A stretch of 64,000 nt of DNA. It comes from Paenibacillus alkalitolerans. Its GTDB lineage: Bacteria > Bacillota > Bacilli > Paenibacillales > YIM-B00363. This document shows, piece by piece, positions 34,222-42,947 of this stretch. Numbering within the stretch: position 1 is the first letter of the stretch; each line of letters starts with the position of its first letter. The stretch lies in contig NZ_JAEMXM010000006.1 in NCBI RefSeq assembly GCF_016482785.1, forward strand, positions 102,552-166,551, read 5' to 3'. Below the pieces are notes generated by a model. It had not been told where the DNA came from and ran no database searches. It saw only the letters and a program-made list of their open reading frames with translations. A program made the position numbers and the translations under genes.

Positions 34222-35478
34222 TCACGAAGGAAGCGGCAATGTAATTGTGTAAGTAGTGCCGGTTCCGATCTTGCTCGCCACTTCAATTTTCCCTTTCATA
34301 TTTCGAATGATATTGTACGACACCATAGTCCCTAACCCGGTACCTTTTTCCTTAGTCGAATAAAACGGAGTGCCGAGCCTGCCGATTTGCTCGGAAGTCA
34401 TGCCGATGCCGGAGTCGATCAGCAGCAATTGCAGTTCATTGTTGACGATCTGGCTGCGGAATTCCAAAATTCCTCCGTCGGGCATCGCCTCTATCGAATT
34501 TTTACCGAAATTGATAATCGCCTGCCTGAATTTCGATTTGCTGCCGATAACGGTAACGCTTTCCGTGACATAATTGTGAATTTCCACGGTCTGATAATTT
34601 GCATAAGAGCCAAGTATGCTGGTTATATATTGAAATTCGCCCTTTATGTCAAAATACTCTATATGATCGTGCTCCGGTTTCGCCAAAGAAAGATAATCGG
34701 ATATGATATGCTGCGCCCGGTCCAGCTCTTCCAAGCATATTCTGGTGTACGATCTTCTCTTTTCCTCGGACAAATCGTTTTCGCTTAATAATTGGATAAA
34801 GCCTCTTACCGCCGTAAGCGGATTTCTTACTTCATGAGCGACGGATGCGGCGATATCGCTGACAATCCTAATTTTTTCCGTTCTGATCACTTCCGCTTGC
34901 AGCTGCTTGTTCTTTCTCACGGATTCAATGATGTATACGCAAAAACCGGTCAGAAAGCTTTGCGTTATAAAGAGGGGCAGCGAGGAAAGCAAGACTTGGA
35001 GCAGCGTTTGGGCGGATTTGCCTCCCAAAGCTTGATAGATGGACAATGCAGTGAGCCGAATAAAAAAACATATGAATATCGAAACGAGGACTTTATTGCG
35101 GAAACGAAGAGAGCTATATATTTTGACGGCGAAAAATACGAGAATAAACGAGGGAGAAAGCGCAATAATATAATCGGCTAAATTCAACCCGCCCTGCGAA
35201 AAACGATACGCGATCAAACTTATGTACAGCAGCAATGATGTCAGAGCGCCGCCGTAAAGCGATCCGATGGTTAATGGAATGGCGCGCAAATCATATACGG
35301 TGTCCATCGTTTTGATCGGCGAAGACATCGTTAAAATCATTGGAATGACAAATAATATGTACAGCGAAAATACACGAAACCATTTGGCGTCTTTCATCGT
35401 GTATTGGTAAAATACAAGCGGCAATAATATAATGCCTACGTTTAGGAGTAGATCCTTGTAGCCATTGAAGAAAATCAT
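34222..35478 (-). CDS. Membrane sensor histidine kinase, KinB-like
   Basis: 418 residues. Five to six N-terminal membrane segments (LLLNVGIILLPLVFYQY to FITQSFLTGFCVYIIES) of the 5TM-LYT type, then HisKA with the phospho-acceptor in ASVAHEVRNPLTAVRGFIQLL (~220), N-box GKNSIEAMPDGG, G1 DSGIGM and G2 GTGLGTMVSYNI. This matches the KinB-type kinases that feed the sporulation phosphorelay; no response regulator gene is adjacent, which also fits. The ATG at 35478 has AGGTGG upstream. A role in sporulation is inferred. Confidence 0.85.
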   Translation of the reverse strand: MIFFNGYKDLLLNVGIILLPLVFYQYTMKDAKWFRVFSLYILFVIPMILTMSSPIKTMDTVYDLRAIPLTIGSLYGGALTSLLLYISLIAYRFSQGGLNLADYIIALSPSFILVFFAVKIYSSLRFRNKVLVSIFICFFIRLTALSIYQALGGKSAQTLLQVLLSSLPLFITQSFLTGFCVYIIESVRKNKQLQAEVIRTEKIRIVSDIAASVAHEVRNPLTAVRGFIQLLSENDLSEEKRRSYTRICLEELDRAQHIISDYLSLAKPEHDHIEYFDIKGEFQYITSILGSYANYQTVEIHNYVTESVTVIGSKSKFRQAIINFGKNSIEAMPDGGILEFRSQIVNNELQLLLIDSGIGMTSEQIGRLGTPFYSTKEKGTGLGTMVSYNIIRNMKGKIEVASKIGTGTTYTITLPLPS

Positions 35479-35643
35479 TGATTCCACCTATAATTCTTCA
35501 AAGTTAGTATGTCTACGAGCCTAGATGATTAAATTATACATGAAACGAACACAATGGCTTCAATAAGTTCACACAACAATTATAGTATTGAGCATACACG
35601 ATGACAATTATAACATTGAAATACTCCGAAAGAGGTTTAATTA

Positions 35644-36627
35644 CTATTTGTCCGCCGGATACACAAGCCCGAGTTGTCTTCTCGCTTCATCCATAATTTT
35701 CATCGCTTTCATGGAATTCAAGTGCGAATTGACCGGCGATTCGACGTCTCCGCTTTGAATTAATCCGATAAAATGTTCGATTTCATATGTCATCGAACGC
35801 GCTCCCTGAGGTACGCTTATATCCTCAACTCTTCCGTCTCTGTAACGAATTTCAACTTTTTCCGGCTGGTTGATCTTGTCGATGACGATATTTCCGGTTT
35901 CGCCCTGGATCTCGGAAGGCAATGCGGAATCGGTTATCTTGGAATACATAACGACCGCATCCATCTCAGGATATTGCAAAACAATGCTTCCCTCTCCGTC
36001 GACACCGGAATCGAGCATTACTCCGCTCGCTTTGACTTGTTCCGGGCTTCCGAATAATACGACCATGGGATAAATACAGTAAATGCCCAAGTCCATTAAT
36101 GAGCCGTTCGAAAATTCCGGATTGAAGGCATTAAGGATTGTGCCGGCCTTATAAGTATCGTAACGAGAGGAATATTGGCAATAGCTCGCAAAATACCGCC
36201 GCACTTTCCCCACCTTATGCAAATTTTCCGCAATCGAGTAGAAATTCGGCATCAGGACCGATTTCAGCGCTTCCATTAATAAGACGTTGTTCTTCTTTGC
36301 CGCTTCAATCATTTGCCGTACTTCTTCCGTATTCGAGGCGAGCGGTTTTTCGCACAGCACATGCTTCCCATGATTCATGCAGAGTATGGCTTGCTGCGCG
36401 TGGTAAGAATTCGGGCTTGCGATGTATACCGCATCCAACGCATCGCTCGCGGCCATTGTGCCGAGATCCGTGAACGTATTGGGGATGTCCCACTTTTCGG
36501 CGAATTGTCCCGCTCGTTCTTCGCTGCGGGAATACACCGCGGTTAACGAGAAATCGTTAATTTTCCCAGCCGCCTTAATAAATTCGTCCGTAATCCAGTT
36601 CGTTCCGATCACACCGAAGCGAATCAT
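35644..36627 (-). CDS. Gfo/Idh/MocA-family oxidoreductase
   Basis: 327 residues. N-terminal Rossmann FGVIGTNWITDEFIKAA, then DAVYIASPNSYHAQQAI and HVLCEKPLASN with the catalytic EKP lysine (~93); the C-terminal alpha/beta domain includes GSLMDLGIYCIYPMVVLFG with D and Y of the active site. Such enzymes oxidise sugars, inositols or related compounds with NAD(P). Start is the ATG at 36627 with AGAGAGGG 6 nt upstream; the frame is open further. It stands alone, divergent from the sigma-54 regulator region. Confidence 0.9.
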   Translation of the reverse strand: MIRFGVIGTNWITDEFIKAAGKINDFSLTAVYSRSEERAGQFAEKWDIPNTFTDLGTMAASDALDAVYIASPNSYHAQQAILCMNHGKHVLCEKPLASNTEEVRQMIEAAKKNNVLLMEALKSVLMPNFYSIAENLHKVGKVRRYFASYCQYSSRYDTYKAGTILNAFNPEFSNGSLMDLGIYCIYPMVVLFGSPEQVKASGVMLDSGVDGEGSIVLQYPEMDAVVMYSKITDSALPSEIQGETGNIVIDKINQPEKVEIRYRDGRVEDISVPQGARSMTYEIEHFIGLIQSGDVESPVNSHLNSMKAMKIMDEARRQLGLVYPADK

Positions 36628-36749
36628 AAACATCCCTCTCTTATCTTTGAAAAAAATATAAAAACCGACAGCGGTTTTTGACAAACTTCGTGATTGTAAC
36701 CATGTATGATATTTCAAGAGCAAGCATTGAAAGGAGTCTGAAACTGAAA

Positions 36750-37031
36750 GTGACAATTGTAAAGCAAAAGGACATCATCTGCGGAAAGATTAGGAAACAG
36801 GCGCTGCGTTTCATTCATTTGGAAAAGCAGCGGGTGCTGCAAAACTTCGAGAACGGAACGACAGACAAAGACCAGACGATCGGCAGTTTGAACACACTGT
36901 ACCAAATAGCGTCGCATGTCAATGATATGGAGTGTATGAAAAACATCTGGCAAGCGATCGCGAACGTAAGGAACGCCAAATTCGCTCTGCAGCACCGGTT
37001 GCATATAATGGATCGATCCCACATGGGATGA
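36750..37031 (+). CDS. Small protein of unknown function upstream of the sigma-54 activator
   Basis: About 93 residues. It starts VTIVKQKDIICGKIRKQALRF and is rich in charged, helical sequence (RVLQNFENGTTDKDQT, ANVRNAKFALQHRLHIM). I do not recognise a family. AAGGAG lies at 36731-36736; GTG 36750 is 13 nt away while CTG 36744 is 7 nt away, so a rare CTG start is possible. It ends 29 nt before the activator gene and is probably its operon partner, hence possibly linked to lysine/beta-lysine metabolism. Confidence 0.6.
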   Translation: MTIVKQKDIICGKIRKQALRFIHLEKQRVLQNFENGTTDKDQTIGSLNTLYQIASHVNDMECMKNIWQAIANVRNAKFALQHRLHIMDRSHMG

Positions 37032-37060
37032 CGCTGTGATCCGTAAGGCGGGTGAACAAC

Positions 37061-38509
37061 ATGCCCGGTCGGAGCGACTTAGGATCCAATGTTTTCGAAT
37101 GGATATTAAGCGTCGTCGATGTAGGCGTTCATCTGATCGATAAAGTCGGAAACACCGTATTTTATAATGAGAAAATGGCGGAAATCGACGGTTTTAAGCA
37201 AGAAGAAGTAATGGGCAAAAATATTTTCGACCTCTACCCTTCCCTGACCGATGAAACAAGCACGCTTGTCAAGGTGCTGCAAACGGGCAAAGAGATACGC
37301 GAAAAAATACAAACATACGTCAACGTAACGGGCAAACGGATCACAACGGTGAACAGCACTTATCCGCTGCTTAAAGACGGTGAAGTCGTCGGCGCCTTGG
37401 AAGTGGCGAAGGACATTACAAGCATCGTTCACCTGCATGATCAAATTTTGGACCTTAGACACCAATTATACCAAACGCAGCAAAAAGACAAAAAAGTGAC
37501 AGGTACTGCCCGTTATCATTTCAGCGATTTAATCGGGAAGAGCGAATCGTTCTCGGCTGCCGTTACGCTCGCCAAGAAGGCGGCCCGCACAAATTCTCCG
37601 GTATTTATTTGCGGGCCTACCGGCACCGGCAAAGAATTGTTCGCACAAAGCATACATAACGCGGGAGCCCGCAGAAGCCGTCCGTTTATCGCCCAAAATT
37701 GCGCCGCCGTCCCAAGCGAGCTTATGGAGGGCATAATGTTCGGAACGGCCAGAGGGGCTTTCACCGGTGCGATCGATCGCGCCGGTCTATTCGAGCAGGC
37801 CGACGGGGGTACGCTTTTTTTGGACGAGTTGAACAGCTTGGATTTGTTCCTTCAGGCGAAATTGCTTCGGGTGCTTCAAGACGGAATGGTGCGCCGGGTT
37901 GGAGGGCTATCCGAGAAGCAAGTGAACGTGCGGATTATAGCCGCTATGAACATGGAACCGAAAGAGGCGTTGGAGAAAGGAATACTACGTTACGATCTTT
38001 ATTTTCGCCTCAATGTCGTGAACGTGTATCTTCCTCCTCTGTGGCAAAGAAAAGAAGACATTCCGCTGCTTGCGCACCATTTTATAGAAAAGTTCAATCC
38101 GATGTTCGGCCAGAAAGTGACCGGGATCGCACCGTCAGTCATGGACCGCTTTATGGCATACGCTTGGCCCGGAAATATCCGCGAATTAAGCCATGTCATC
38201 GAATCCGCCTACATTATGATGGAGCTCGGATGCGAAACGATCGAAACGCAGCATCTGCCGGGTTATTTGAAAGATGACGGTTCGATACCCGGCGCGTCCT
38301 TCTTCGCCCGGCCTCAGCGCGTTCGGCATGCGGCACTGCCGTCATCCGGCAATCTGGCGGATACGGTCAAACGGATGGAACGTGAAGCGATTATGGACGC
38401 TCTGGAAAATCATGAATATAACATCACTCTTGCCGCACAGGCTTTAGGCATCAAACGGCAGGCTCTACAATATAAAATGAACCGTTACGGCATCGTGAAA
38501 AAAAAGTAG
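37061..38509 (+). CDS. Sigma-54-dependent transcriptional activator (PAS-AAA+-Fis)
   Basis: 482 residues. N-terminal PAS domain (~10-130), AAA+ domain with Walker A GPTGTGKE (~191), the sigma-54 contact loop GAFTGA (~228), Walker B GGTLFLDE (~247), and a C-terminal Fis-type helix-turn-helix (NITLAAQALGIKRQALQYKM). All parts needed to open sigma-54 promoters are intact. Start ATG 37061 has GGCGGGTG upstream. A -24/-12 promoter lies between it and kamA, so it most likely activates kamA in response to an amino acid signal, like RocR or related Bacillus regulators. Confidence 0.93.
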   Translation: MPGRSDLGSNVFEWILSVVDVGVHLIDKVGNTVFYNEKMAEIDGFKQEEVMGKNIFDLYPSLTDETSTLVKVLQTGKEIREKIQTYVNVTGKRITTVNSTYPLLKDGEVVGALEVAKDITSIVHLHDQILDLRHQLYQTQQKDKKVTGTARYHFSDLIGKSESFSAAVTLAKKAARTNSPVFICGPTGTGKELFAQSIHNAGARRSRPFIAQNCAAVPSELMEGIMFGTARGAFTGAIDRAGLFEQADGGTLFLDELNSLDLFLQAKLLRVLQDGMVRRVGGLSEKQVNVRIIAAMNMEPKEALEKGILRYDLYFRLNVVNVYLPPLWQRKEDIPLLAHHFIEKFNPMFGQKVTGIAPSVMDRFMAYAWPGNIRELSHVIESAYIMMELGCETIETQHLPGYLKDDGSIPGASFFARPQRVRHAALPSSGNLADTVKRMEREAIMDALENHEYNITLAAQALGIKRQALQYKMNRYGIVKKK

Positions 38510-38528
38510 ATATTGTGACATTCGGACT

Positions 38529-38544
38529 TGGCACGCTTCTTGCT
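38529..38544 (+). promoter_or_regulatory. Sigma-54 (-24/-12) promoter of kamA
   Basis: TGGCACG (38529-38535), four bases, then TTGCT (38540-38544): a full match to the consensus TGGCAC-N5-TTGCW. Start of transcription is expected near 38555, giving a leader of about 32 nt before the kamA ATG. The activator gene upstream supports it. Confidence 0.93.
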
Positions 38545-38586
38545 TCTTAATGATGTATGAAGGAAGCAATTCAGGAGGTGCCGCCA

Positions 38587-39981
38587 ATGGAAATACGCCA
38601 CTGGAAACAAGTGGAGCTTTGGAAAGACGTGACGGATGAACAGTGGAACGACTGGCTTTGGCAGTTGACGCATACGATTCGCACCTTGGAGGATTTGAAG
38701 AAAGTCGTGAATTTGACGCCGGAGGAAGAAGAGGGCGTGCGCATTTCGACGCAGACGATCCCCTTGAATATCACTCCCTATTATGCGTCTTTAATGAATC
38801 CGGACGACCCGCGCTGCCCGATTCGCATGCAGTCCGTTCCGGTGTCCGCGGAATTAATGAAGACGAAATACGACTTGGAAGATCCGCTGTACGAAGACGA
38901 AGACTCCCCTGTGCCCGGTTTGACCCACCGCTATCCGGACCGCGTGCTGTTCTTGGTGACTAATCAATGCTCCATGTATTGCAGATACTGTACTCGCCGC
39001 CGTTTTTCCGGTCAAGTCGGTATGGGGGTTCCGAAGAAACAGATGGACGATGCGATCGAGTACATTCGAAATACGCCGGAGGTTCGCGACGTTCTGCTTT
39101 CCGGCGGCGACGGCTTGTTGATTAACGACACGATTCTGGAGTATATACTGAAAAATTTGCGGGCGATCCCCCATGTCGAAATTATTCGAATCGGCACGCG
39201 CGCGCCGGTCGTGTTCCCGCAGCGAATTACCGACAATTTGTGCACGATCATAAGAAAGTATCACCCCGTCTGGCTGAACACCCACTTCAACCACCCGTTG
39301 GAAATTACGCCCGAAGCCAAGCGCGCTTGCGAAATGCTGGCCGACGCCGGAGTCCCTCTCGGGAATCAATCGGTCATACTGGCCGGAATTAACGACAGCA
39401 CTCATATAATGAAGAAGCTCATGCACGAGCTTGTGAAAATACGCGTTCGTCCGTACTACATCTATCAGTGCGACTTATCGGAAGGCATCGGTCACTTTCG
39501 CGTTCCGGTTTCCAAAGGGCTCGAAATCATCGAGTCGCTGCGCGGCCACACTTCGGGGTATGCAGTACCGACCTTCGTTGTGGACGCCCCGGGAGGAGGC
39601 GGCAAAATCGCGCTGCAGCCGAACTACATGATATCGCAAAGCCAGGATAAGGTCATCCTCCGCAACTACGAAGGCGTCATCGTCGGCTACCCCGAGCCGC
39701 AAAATTATGTTCCCGGCCGCGCGGACGACTATTTCAACGAAGTGTACGGCATCGAGAAACAGCCGGAGCACACCGGAATTATCGCGCTTATGAAAGACGA
39801 AAAATTTAACTTGGTGCCGGAAAATTTGCACCGGATCGGCAGAAGAAAGCTGTACGAGAAATCGCAGGAGCATGCGTCGCTGAAGGATTTCCGTCAGAAG
39901 AGGGACGAGATGAAGCAGCGGTTGATTAAAGCGGGGCAGCAGAAAGACGGCTCGTCGAATGTACCACAGCAAGAGGCTTAG
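38587..39981 (+). CDS. kamA: Lysine 2,3-aminomutase
   Basis: 464 residues. Radical SAM cluster motif CSMYCRYC (~126-133), the PLP-binding lysine region GGGGKIALQPNY (~337), and HWKQVELWKDVTDEQWNDWLWQL at the start are standard KamA. It changes L-lysine to L-beta-lysine using an [4Fe-4S] cluster, SAM and PLP. The ATG at 38587 follows TCAGGAGGTG. Expression probably depends on sigma-54 and the PAS activator. No ablB-type acetyltransferase or degradation genes are adjacent, so it may feed either lysine fermentation, an osmolyte or a natural product. Confidence 0.95.
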   Translation: MEIRHWKQVELWKDVTDEQWNDWLWQLTHTIRTLEDLKKVVNLTPEEEEGVRISTQTIPLNITPYYASLMNPDDPRCPIRMQSVPVSAELMKTKYDLEDPLYEDEDSPVPGLTHRYPDRVLFLVTNQCSMYCRYCTRRRFSGQVGMGVPKKQMDDAIEYIRNTPEVRDVLLSGGDGLLINDTILEYILKNLRAIPHVEIIRIGTRAPVVFPQRITDNLCTIIRKYHPVWLNTHFNHPLEITPEAKRACEMLADAGVPLGNQSVILAGINDSTHIMKKLMHELVKIRVRPYYIYQCDLSEGIGHFRVPVSKGLEIIESLRGHTSGYAVPTFVVDAPGGGGKIALQPNYMISQSQDKVILRNYEGVIVGYPEPQNYVPGRADDYFNEVYGIEKQPEHTGIIALMKDEKFNLVPENLHRIGRRKLYEKSQEHASLKDFRQKRDEMKQRLIKAGQQKDGSSNVPQQEA

Positions 39982-39985
39982 ATAG

Positions 39986-40026
39986 AAAAACTCCTCGCTT
40001 TTTTCCACATGCGAGGAGTTTTTTTC
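39986..40026. terminator. Bidirectional terminator between kamA and DUF1643 gene
   Basis: AACTCCTCGC (39989-39998) and GCGAGGAGTT (40011-40020) form a 10-bp stem with T tracts on both strands (TTTTTTT downstream on plus, TTTTTC on minus). Confidence 0.9.
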
Positions 40027-40037
40027 TTCCGGCGTGA

Positions 40038-40676
40038 TTAGCGGACCTGTACTGTGTACATGGGCTTAATCTTACACTTTTCAAGTCCTTTTAACGAAAT
40101 AATGATCGGATGCCGGGGGTTTCTTTTTCTGGTAACGGTTTTTTCCCGAGTCGAATGAAACACAAAAACTTGCTTGTCATCTGATTTATGTAATACTTTC
40201 AAAATACCGGAGCACAATTCACGATGATGCCACTCGTCAACATGTTTCGGCGCGTCTCCCCACCCAAGTACGATGTACTGCGATTTCTTAATCGCCTTTC
40301 GTATTTTACGCATATTCGCTTTCATTAGATCCTCATATCCGCCGCGCTTCTCGGTAAGCTCTAGCAGAACCTCATATAATTTATTCGATTCCGTCTTATA
40401 AAATGGAAACAAGTTAACAATAATAACCGTGCCGACATCCGGAATCACGCTGTCTTTGTCATTCGATTGATCCATTGTGAAATTCAGAAGCTTTTCAACA
40501 GTATCGTCGCACTCTTCCTGATCCGCCTTGCTTGGGTTCATTAAAATATATAACACCGTGTTTGAAGCTTCTTTATTAATGCTTACTTCCAACCAATCAC
40601 GCAGCCATATTCCATCGACAACGTGTTCCTTCACGGCTTTGATGACATTGGCAAAAGGGGGATACGGCATGGGCAT
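40038..40676 (-). CDS. DUF1643 protein
   Basis: 212 residues. LYILMNPSKADQEECDDTVEKLL near residue 40 is the DUF1643 hallmark (MNPS-AD...D-T), followed by VIIVNLFPFYKTES and YIVLGWGDAPKHVD. Function of the family is unknown; proteins of this type are cytoplasmic and common in mobile or accessory regions. AGGTGAACG precedes the ATG. The gene stands alone. Confidence 0.85.
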   Translation of the reverse strand: MPMPYPPFANVIKAVKEHVVDGIWLRDWLEVSINKEASNTVLYILMNPSKADQEECDDTVEKLLNFTMDQSNDKDSVIPDVGTVIIVNLFPFYKTESNKLYEVLLELTEKRGGYEDLMKANMRKIRKAIKKSQYIVLGWGDAPKHVDEWHHRELCSGILKVLHKSDDKQVFVFHSTREKTVTRKRNPRHPIIISLKGLEKCKIKPMYTVQVR

Positions 40677-40812
40677 CGTCGTTCACCTCATCTTTAAGTT
40701 TTATTAGAATTGTATCATGTTCTCAGCAAAATGATGGCCCTAAATATTCTGAATAATTAAATGCCTTATTGTGGAACATTAATTCGTAAAAAAAGCCGAG
40801 GTGTATTTCGTC

Positions 40813-41010
40813 ATGGAAAACAACGAAAATAACTTGGAGAACCTGGAAAAATACCGAAAGACGGACTCCATTTACGAAGGGAGAGACCGTAAATTTATGA
40901 CCCTTGACGCATGGAATCAAGACGGAAATCCCGGCAGCGTTGACGATGCATTCGGACCTGTGATGGAGCAGGAAGATCCTCCGACTTTGAACGGTCAACC
41001 GTTGGAATAG
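40813..41010 (+). CDS. Small acidic protein of unknown function
   Basis: 65 residues starting MENNENNLENLEKYRKTDSI, then KFMTLDAWNQDGNPGSVDDAF and ending PPTLNGQPLE. GAGGTG lies about 9 nt before the ATG. Strongly acidic and hydrophilic, no membrane segment or known motif. I do not recognise the family. It is a lone plus-strand gene between two minus-strand genes and seems real by ribosome site and composition. Confidence 0.6.
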   Translation: MENNENNLENLEKYRKTDSIYEGRDRKFMTLDAWNQDGNPGSVDDAFGPVMEQEDPPTLNGQPLE

Positions 41011-41049
41011 ATTTATTTCACCGCTTCGATTAAGAAGTTGCACATGTTG

Positions 41050-42021
41050 TTAATGCTTTGAACGTTTCAGTTGCTCCAAGCCTTTCACCATGTTATAAAC
41101 GGCTTCGTGAGCAGGTATTTTGATATGCTGCTTTGCCGCCAGACGTATTAAACTCCCGTTAATCCACTCGATTTCCGTTTCCCTGCCCGCAAGCAAATCT
41201 TGCAGCATGGATGATGAGTTTGCCGATGTTTTCTTGCAAACCTCAAGCAGTTGCTCCCACAATTCATCTGAAATATGAAGTCCGTACCGCTGCAGCACTT
41301 CACATGCCTCAATGTGCAGAGACTCCATCAGCTTCAAACAATGCGGACTTGAAAGCAATTGTCCGTTACGGATGCCCATGATCGAAGTAAGCGGATTAAT
41401 GACCGAATTGACCAAAAGCTTCTTCCACACAATCGTTTCGATGTTTTCGGCTATATTCGCGTGAAAACCTGCACTTTTTAACACATTTTCCAACATGAAC
41501 ATCGCGTCGCGGGCTTCTCTTTTTTCTACGCAGCCGATTGATGTGATTCCGGCGCCGGTATGCGCCACGGCGTTGTCCACATCTTTCCTCGCCGCTTCCG
41601 TTGTGACGGCAACATAAATACGGTTGGCCGGGATGCTCGCTTCTACCAATCTTTCTACATGACCGACCCCGTTTTGGAAGCAAAGAAGCTTGGTGCTGCC
41701 CGCCGCGGTCTTCATTACATAATTCAGCAATGCAGCGTTGATGTGCGTCTGTTTCACCATCAGGAAGATCCAGTCGAAGCGGCCATCGGACGGACCATCG
41801 GCATGAATCGGTTCCTCGAAAGATGTGCACATAATGTTCGTACGTACCTCCCGGTCATCGCCCTCATGCACAATGATGCCGTTATGGTTAATAAGCTGCG
41901 CTTGCTGCCTTGTACGCGTTACTAGTCGAACTTCGGTGCCTGCGACACACAATAGCTTTCCTGCAAAGAGTAATCCGAGCGATCCCGCACCTACGATCAA
42001 TATCTTCAAACGATAATTCAC
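41050..42021 (-). CDS. panE: 2-dehydropantoate 2-reductase-family protein
   Basis: 323 residues, usual PanE/ApbA length. N-terminal ILIVGAGSLGLLFAGKLL (NADPH fold), FLMVKQTHINAAL, CFQNGVGH, and the C-terminal domain with WKKLLVNSVINPLTSIMG and EIEWINGSLIRLA, which carries the catalytic K and the substrate-binding N and E. It reduces ketopantoate in pantothenate synthesis; the superfamily also has other keto acid reductases. Start is GTG at 42021; the ribosome site is weak. No other pan gene is nearby. Confidence 0.85.
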   Translation of the reverse strand: MNYRLKILIVGAGSLGLLFAGKLLCVAGTEVRLVTRTRQQAQLINHNGIIVHEGDDREVRTNIMCTSFEEPIHADGPSDGRFDWIFLMVKQTHINAALLNYVMKTAAGSTKLLCFQNGVGHVERLVEASIPANRIYVAVTTEAARKDVDNAVAHTGAGITSIGCVEKREARDAMFMLENVLKSAGFHANIAENIETIVWKKLLVNSVINPLTSIMGIRNGQLLSSPHCLKLMESLHIEACEVLQRYGLHISDELWEQLLEVCKKTSANSSSMLQDLLAGRETEIEWINGSLIRLAAKQHIKIPAHEAVYNMVKGLEQLKRSKH

Positions 42022-42063
42022 CGCGCTTCATTTTTGAAATATTAGTCTTAACATCATCCTAGC

Positions 42064-42096
42064 ACAAAAACAACCCGGATCATCACCGGGTTGTTA
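42064..42096 (-). terminator. Terminator of the double-VOC gene
   Basis: On the minus strand AACAACCCGG and CCGGGTTGTT pair around an 7-nt loop, followed by TTTTG; it lies 8 nt after the stop at 42103. Confidence 0.85.
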
Positions 42097-42102
42097 TGAA
42101 CA

Positions 42103-42861
42103 TTATTTTGTTTGACAAACCATGAGGCCGTTTCCGTCAGGGTCGTTGAAAGTGAAGAAGGAAAGCCCAAGTCTTGCAGCAATATCGCTTACGTTCGCCG
42201 CCCCTTTCGCTAATACATGAGACCTGGCGTTTTCGAGATCCGGCGATTCGATAATCGCAATCGGGTTTACCCGAATGTCTATTTGCAGCTTGTCGTAATG
42301 CACTGTTGCCGTTTGACAAAGCCGGTTATCGTCTACTAGCAGATGAGCTCCTCGCGTCATCCGAAACGATGTTAATCCGTCCACCCAAGGGTCCGGTTCC
42401 GCGGGCTTGTCAAGAAACGTCCCGTACCACCGCTCCGACTCCCCTTGATGCTCCGCATGAACGATCACCCGGCAAATTCGCTTCAGCAGAGGATGAGCGG
42501 TGTCCGGTTTATCCATTATGCCAGAATGCTCCGCCTGACATACCATATTTCCTCCGACACTGAAATGAGCCACACCCGGACGACGGAACATCTCTCCTAT
42601 AAACGCAAACTGCTGATTTTTACAAAAATCGTAAGCAGCGTCGATATCGGGGGTGTCGAACATGATCATTGGCGGATAGCCCCACATGTTGCTGTCAAGG
42701 ATAATGTCCGTCCCGCCGAGATTAAAGTAGTAGATTCCGCCTCCGTTTTGCTTGGGTTGGACCGGAATTTCCAACAGCTCGCAGTACCAATCGATCGATC
42801 GTTTCAAATCGCTCACCGGGATAAAGACAGTGGGCATGTACGGTGCAATAGGGTGAGACAT
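42103..42861 (-). CDS. Two-domain VOC protein
   Basis: 252 residues with two VOC halves: residues ~10-115 (TVFIPVSDLKRSIDWYCELLEI, FSVGGNMVCQAE) and ~130-250 (ICRVIVHAEHQGESERWYGTFL, FTFNDPDGNGLMVCQTK). Start is the ATG at 42861 with GGAGG 8 nt upstream. It follows the ECF/BtrH-like fusion gene at 86 nt on the same strand, repeating the neighbourhood of VOC proteins and ECF factors seen elsewhere in this window. Function unknown; enzymatic or ligand-binding. Confidence 0.85.
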   Translation of the reverse strand: MSHPIAPYMPTVFIPVSDLKRSIDWYCELLEIPVQPKQNGGGIYYFNLGGTDIILDSNMWGYPPMIMFDTPDIDAAYDFCKNQQFAFIGEMFRRPGVAHFSVGGNMVCQAEHSGIMDKPDTAHPLLKRICRVIVHAEHQGESERWYGTFLDKPAEPDPWVDGLTSFRMTRGAHLLVDDNRLCQTATVHYDKLQIDIRVNPIAIIESPDLENARSHVLAKGAANVSDIAARLGLSFFTFNDPDGNGLMVCQTK

Positions 42862-42947
42862 GTGTAAAACCTCCATATTGTTTTATAGTTTCAACTCGTA
42901 GACACGGCTCGGGGAAATTTTCTATCACTTCTTTTTAAAAATTTTTT

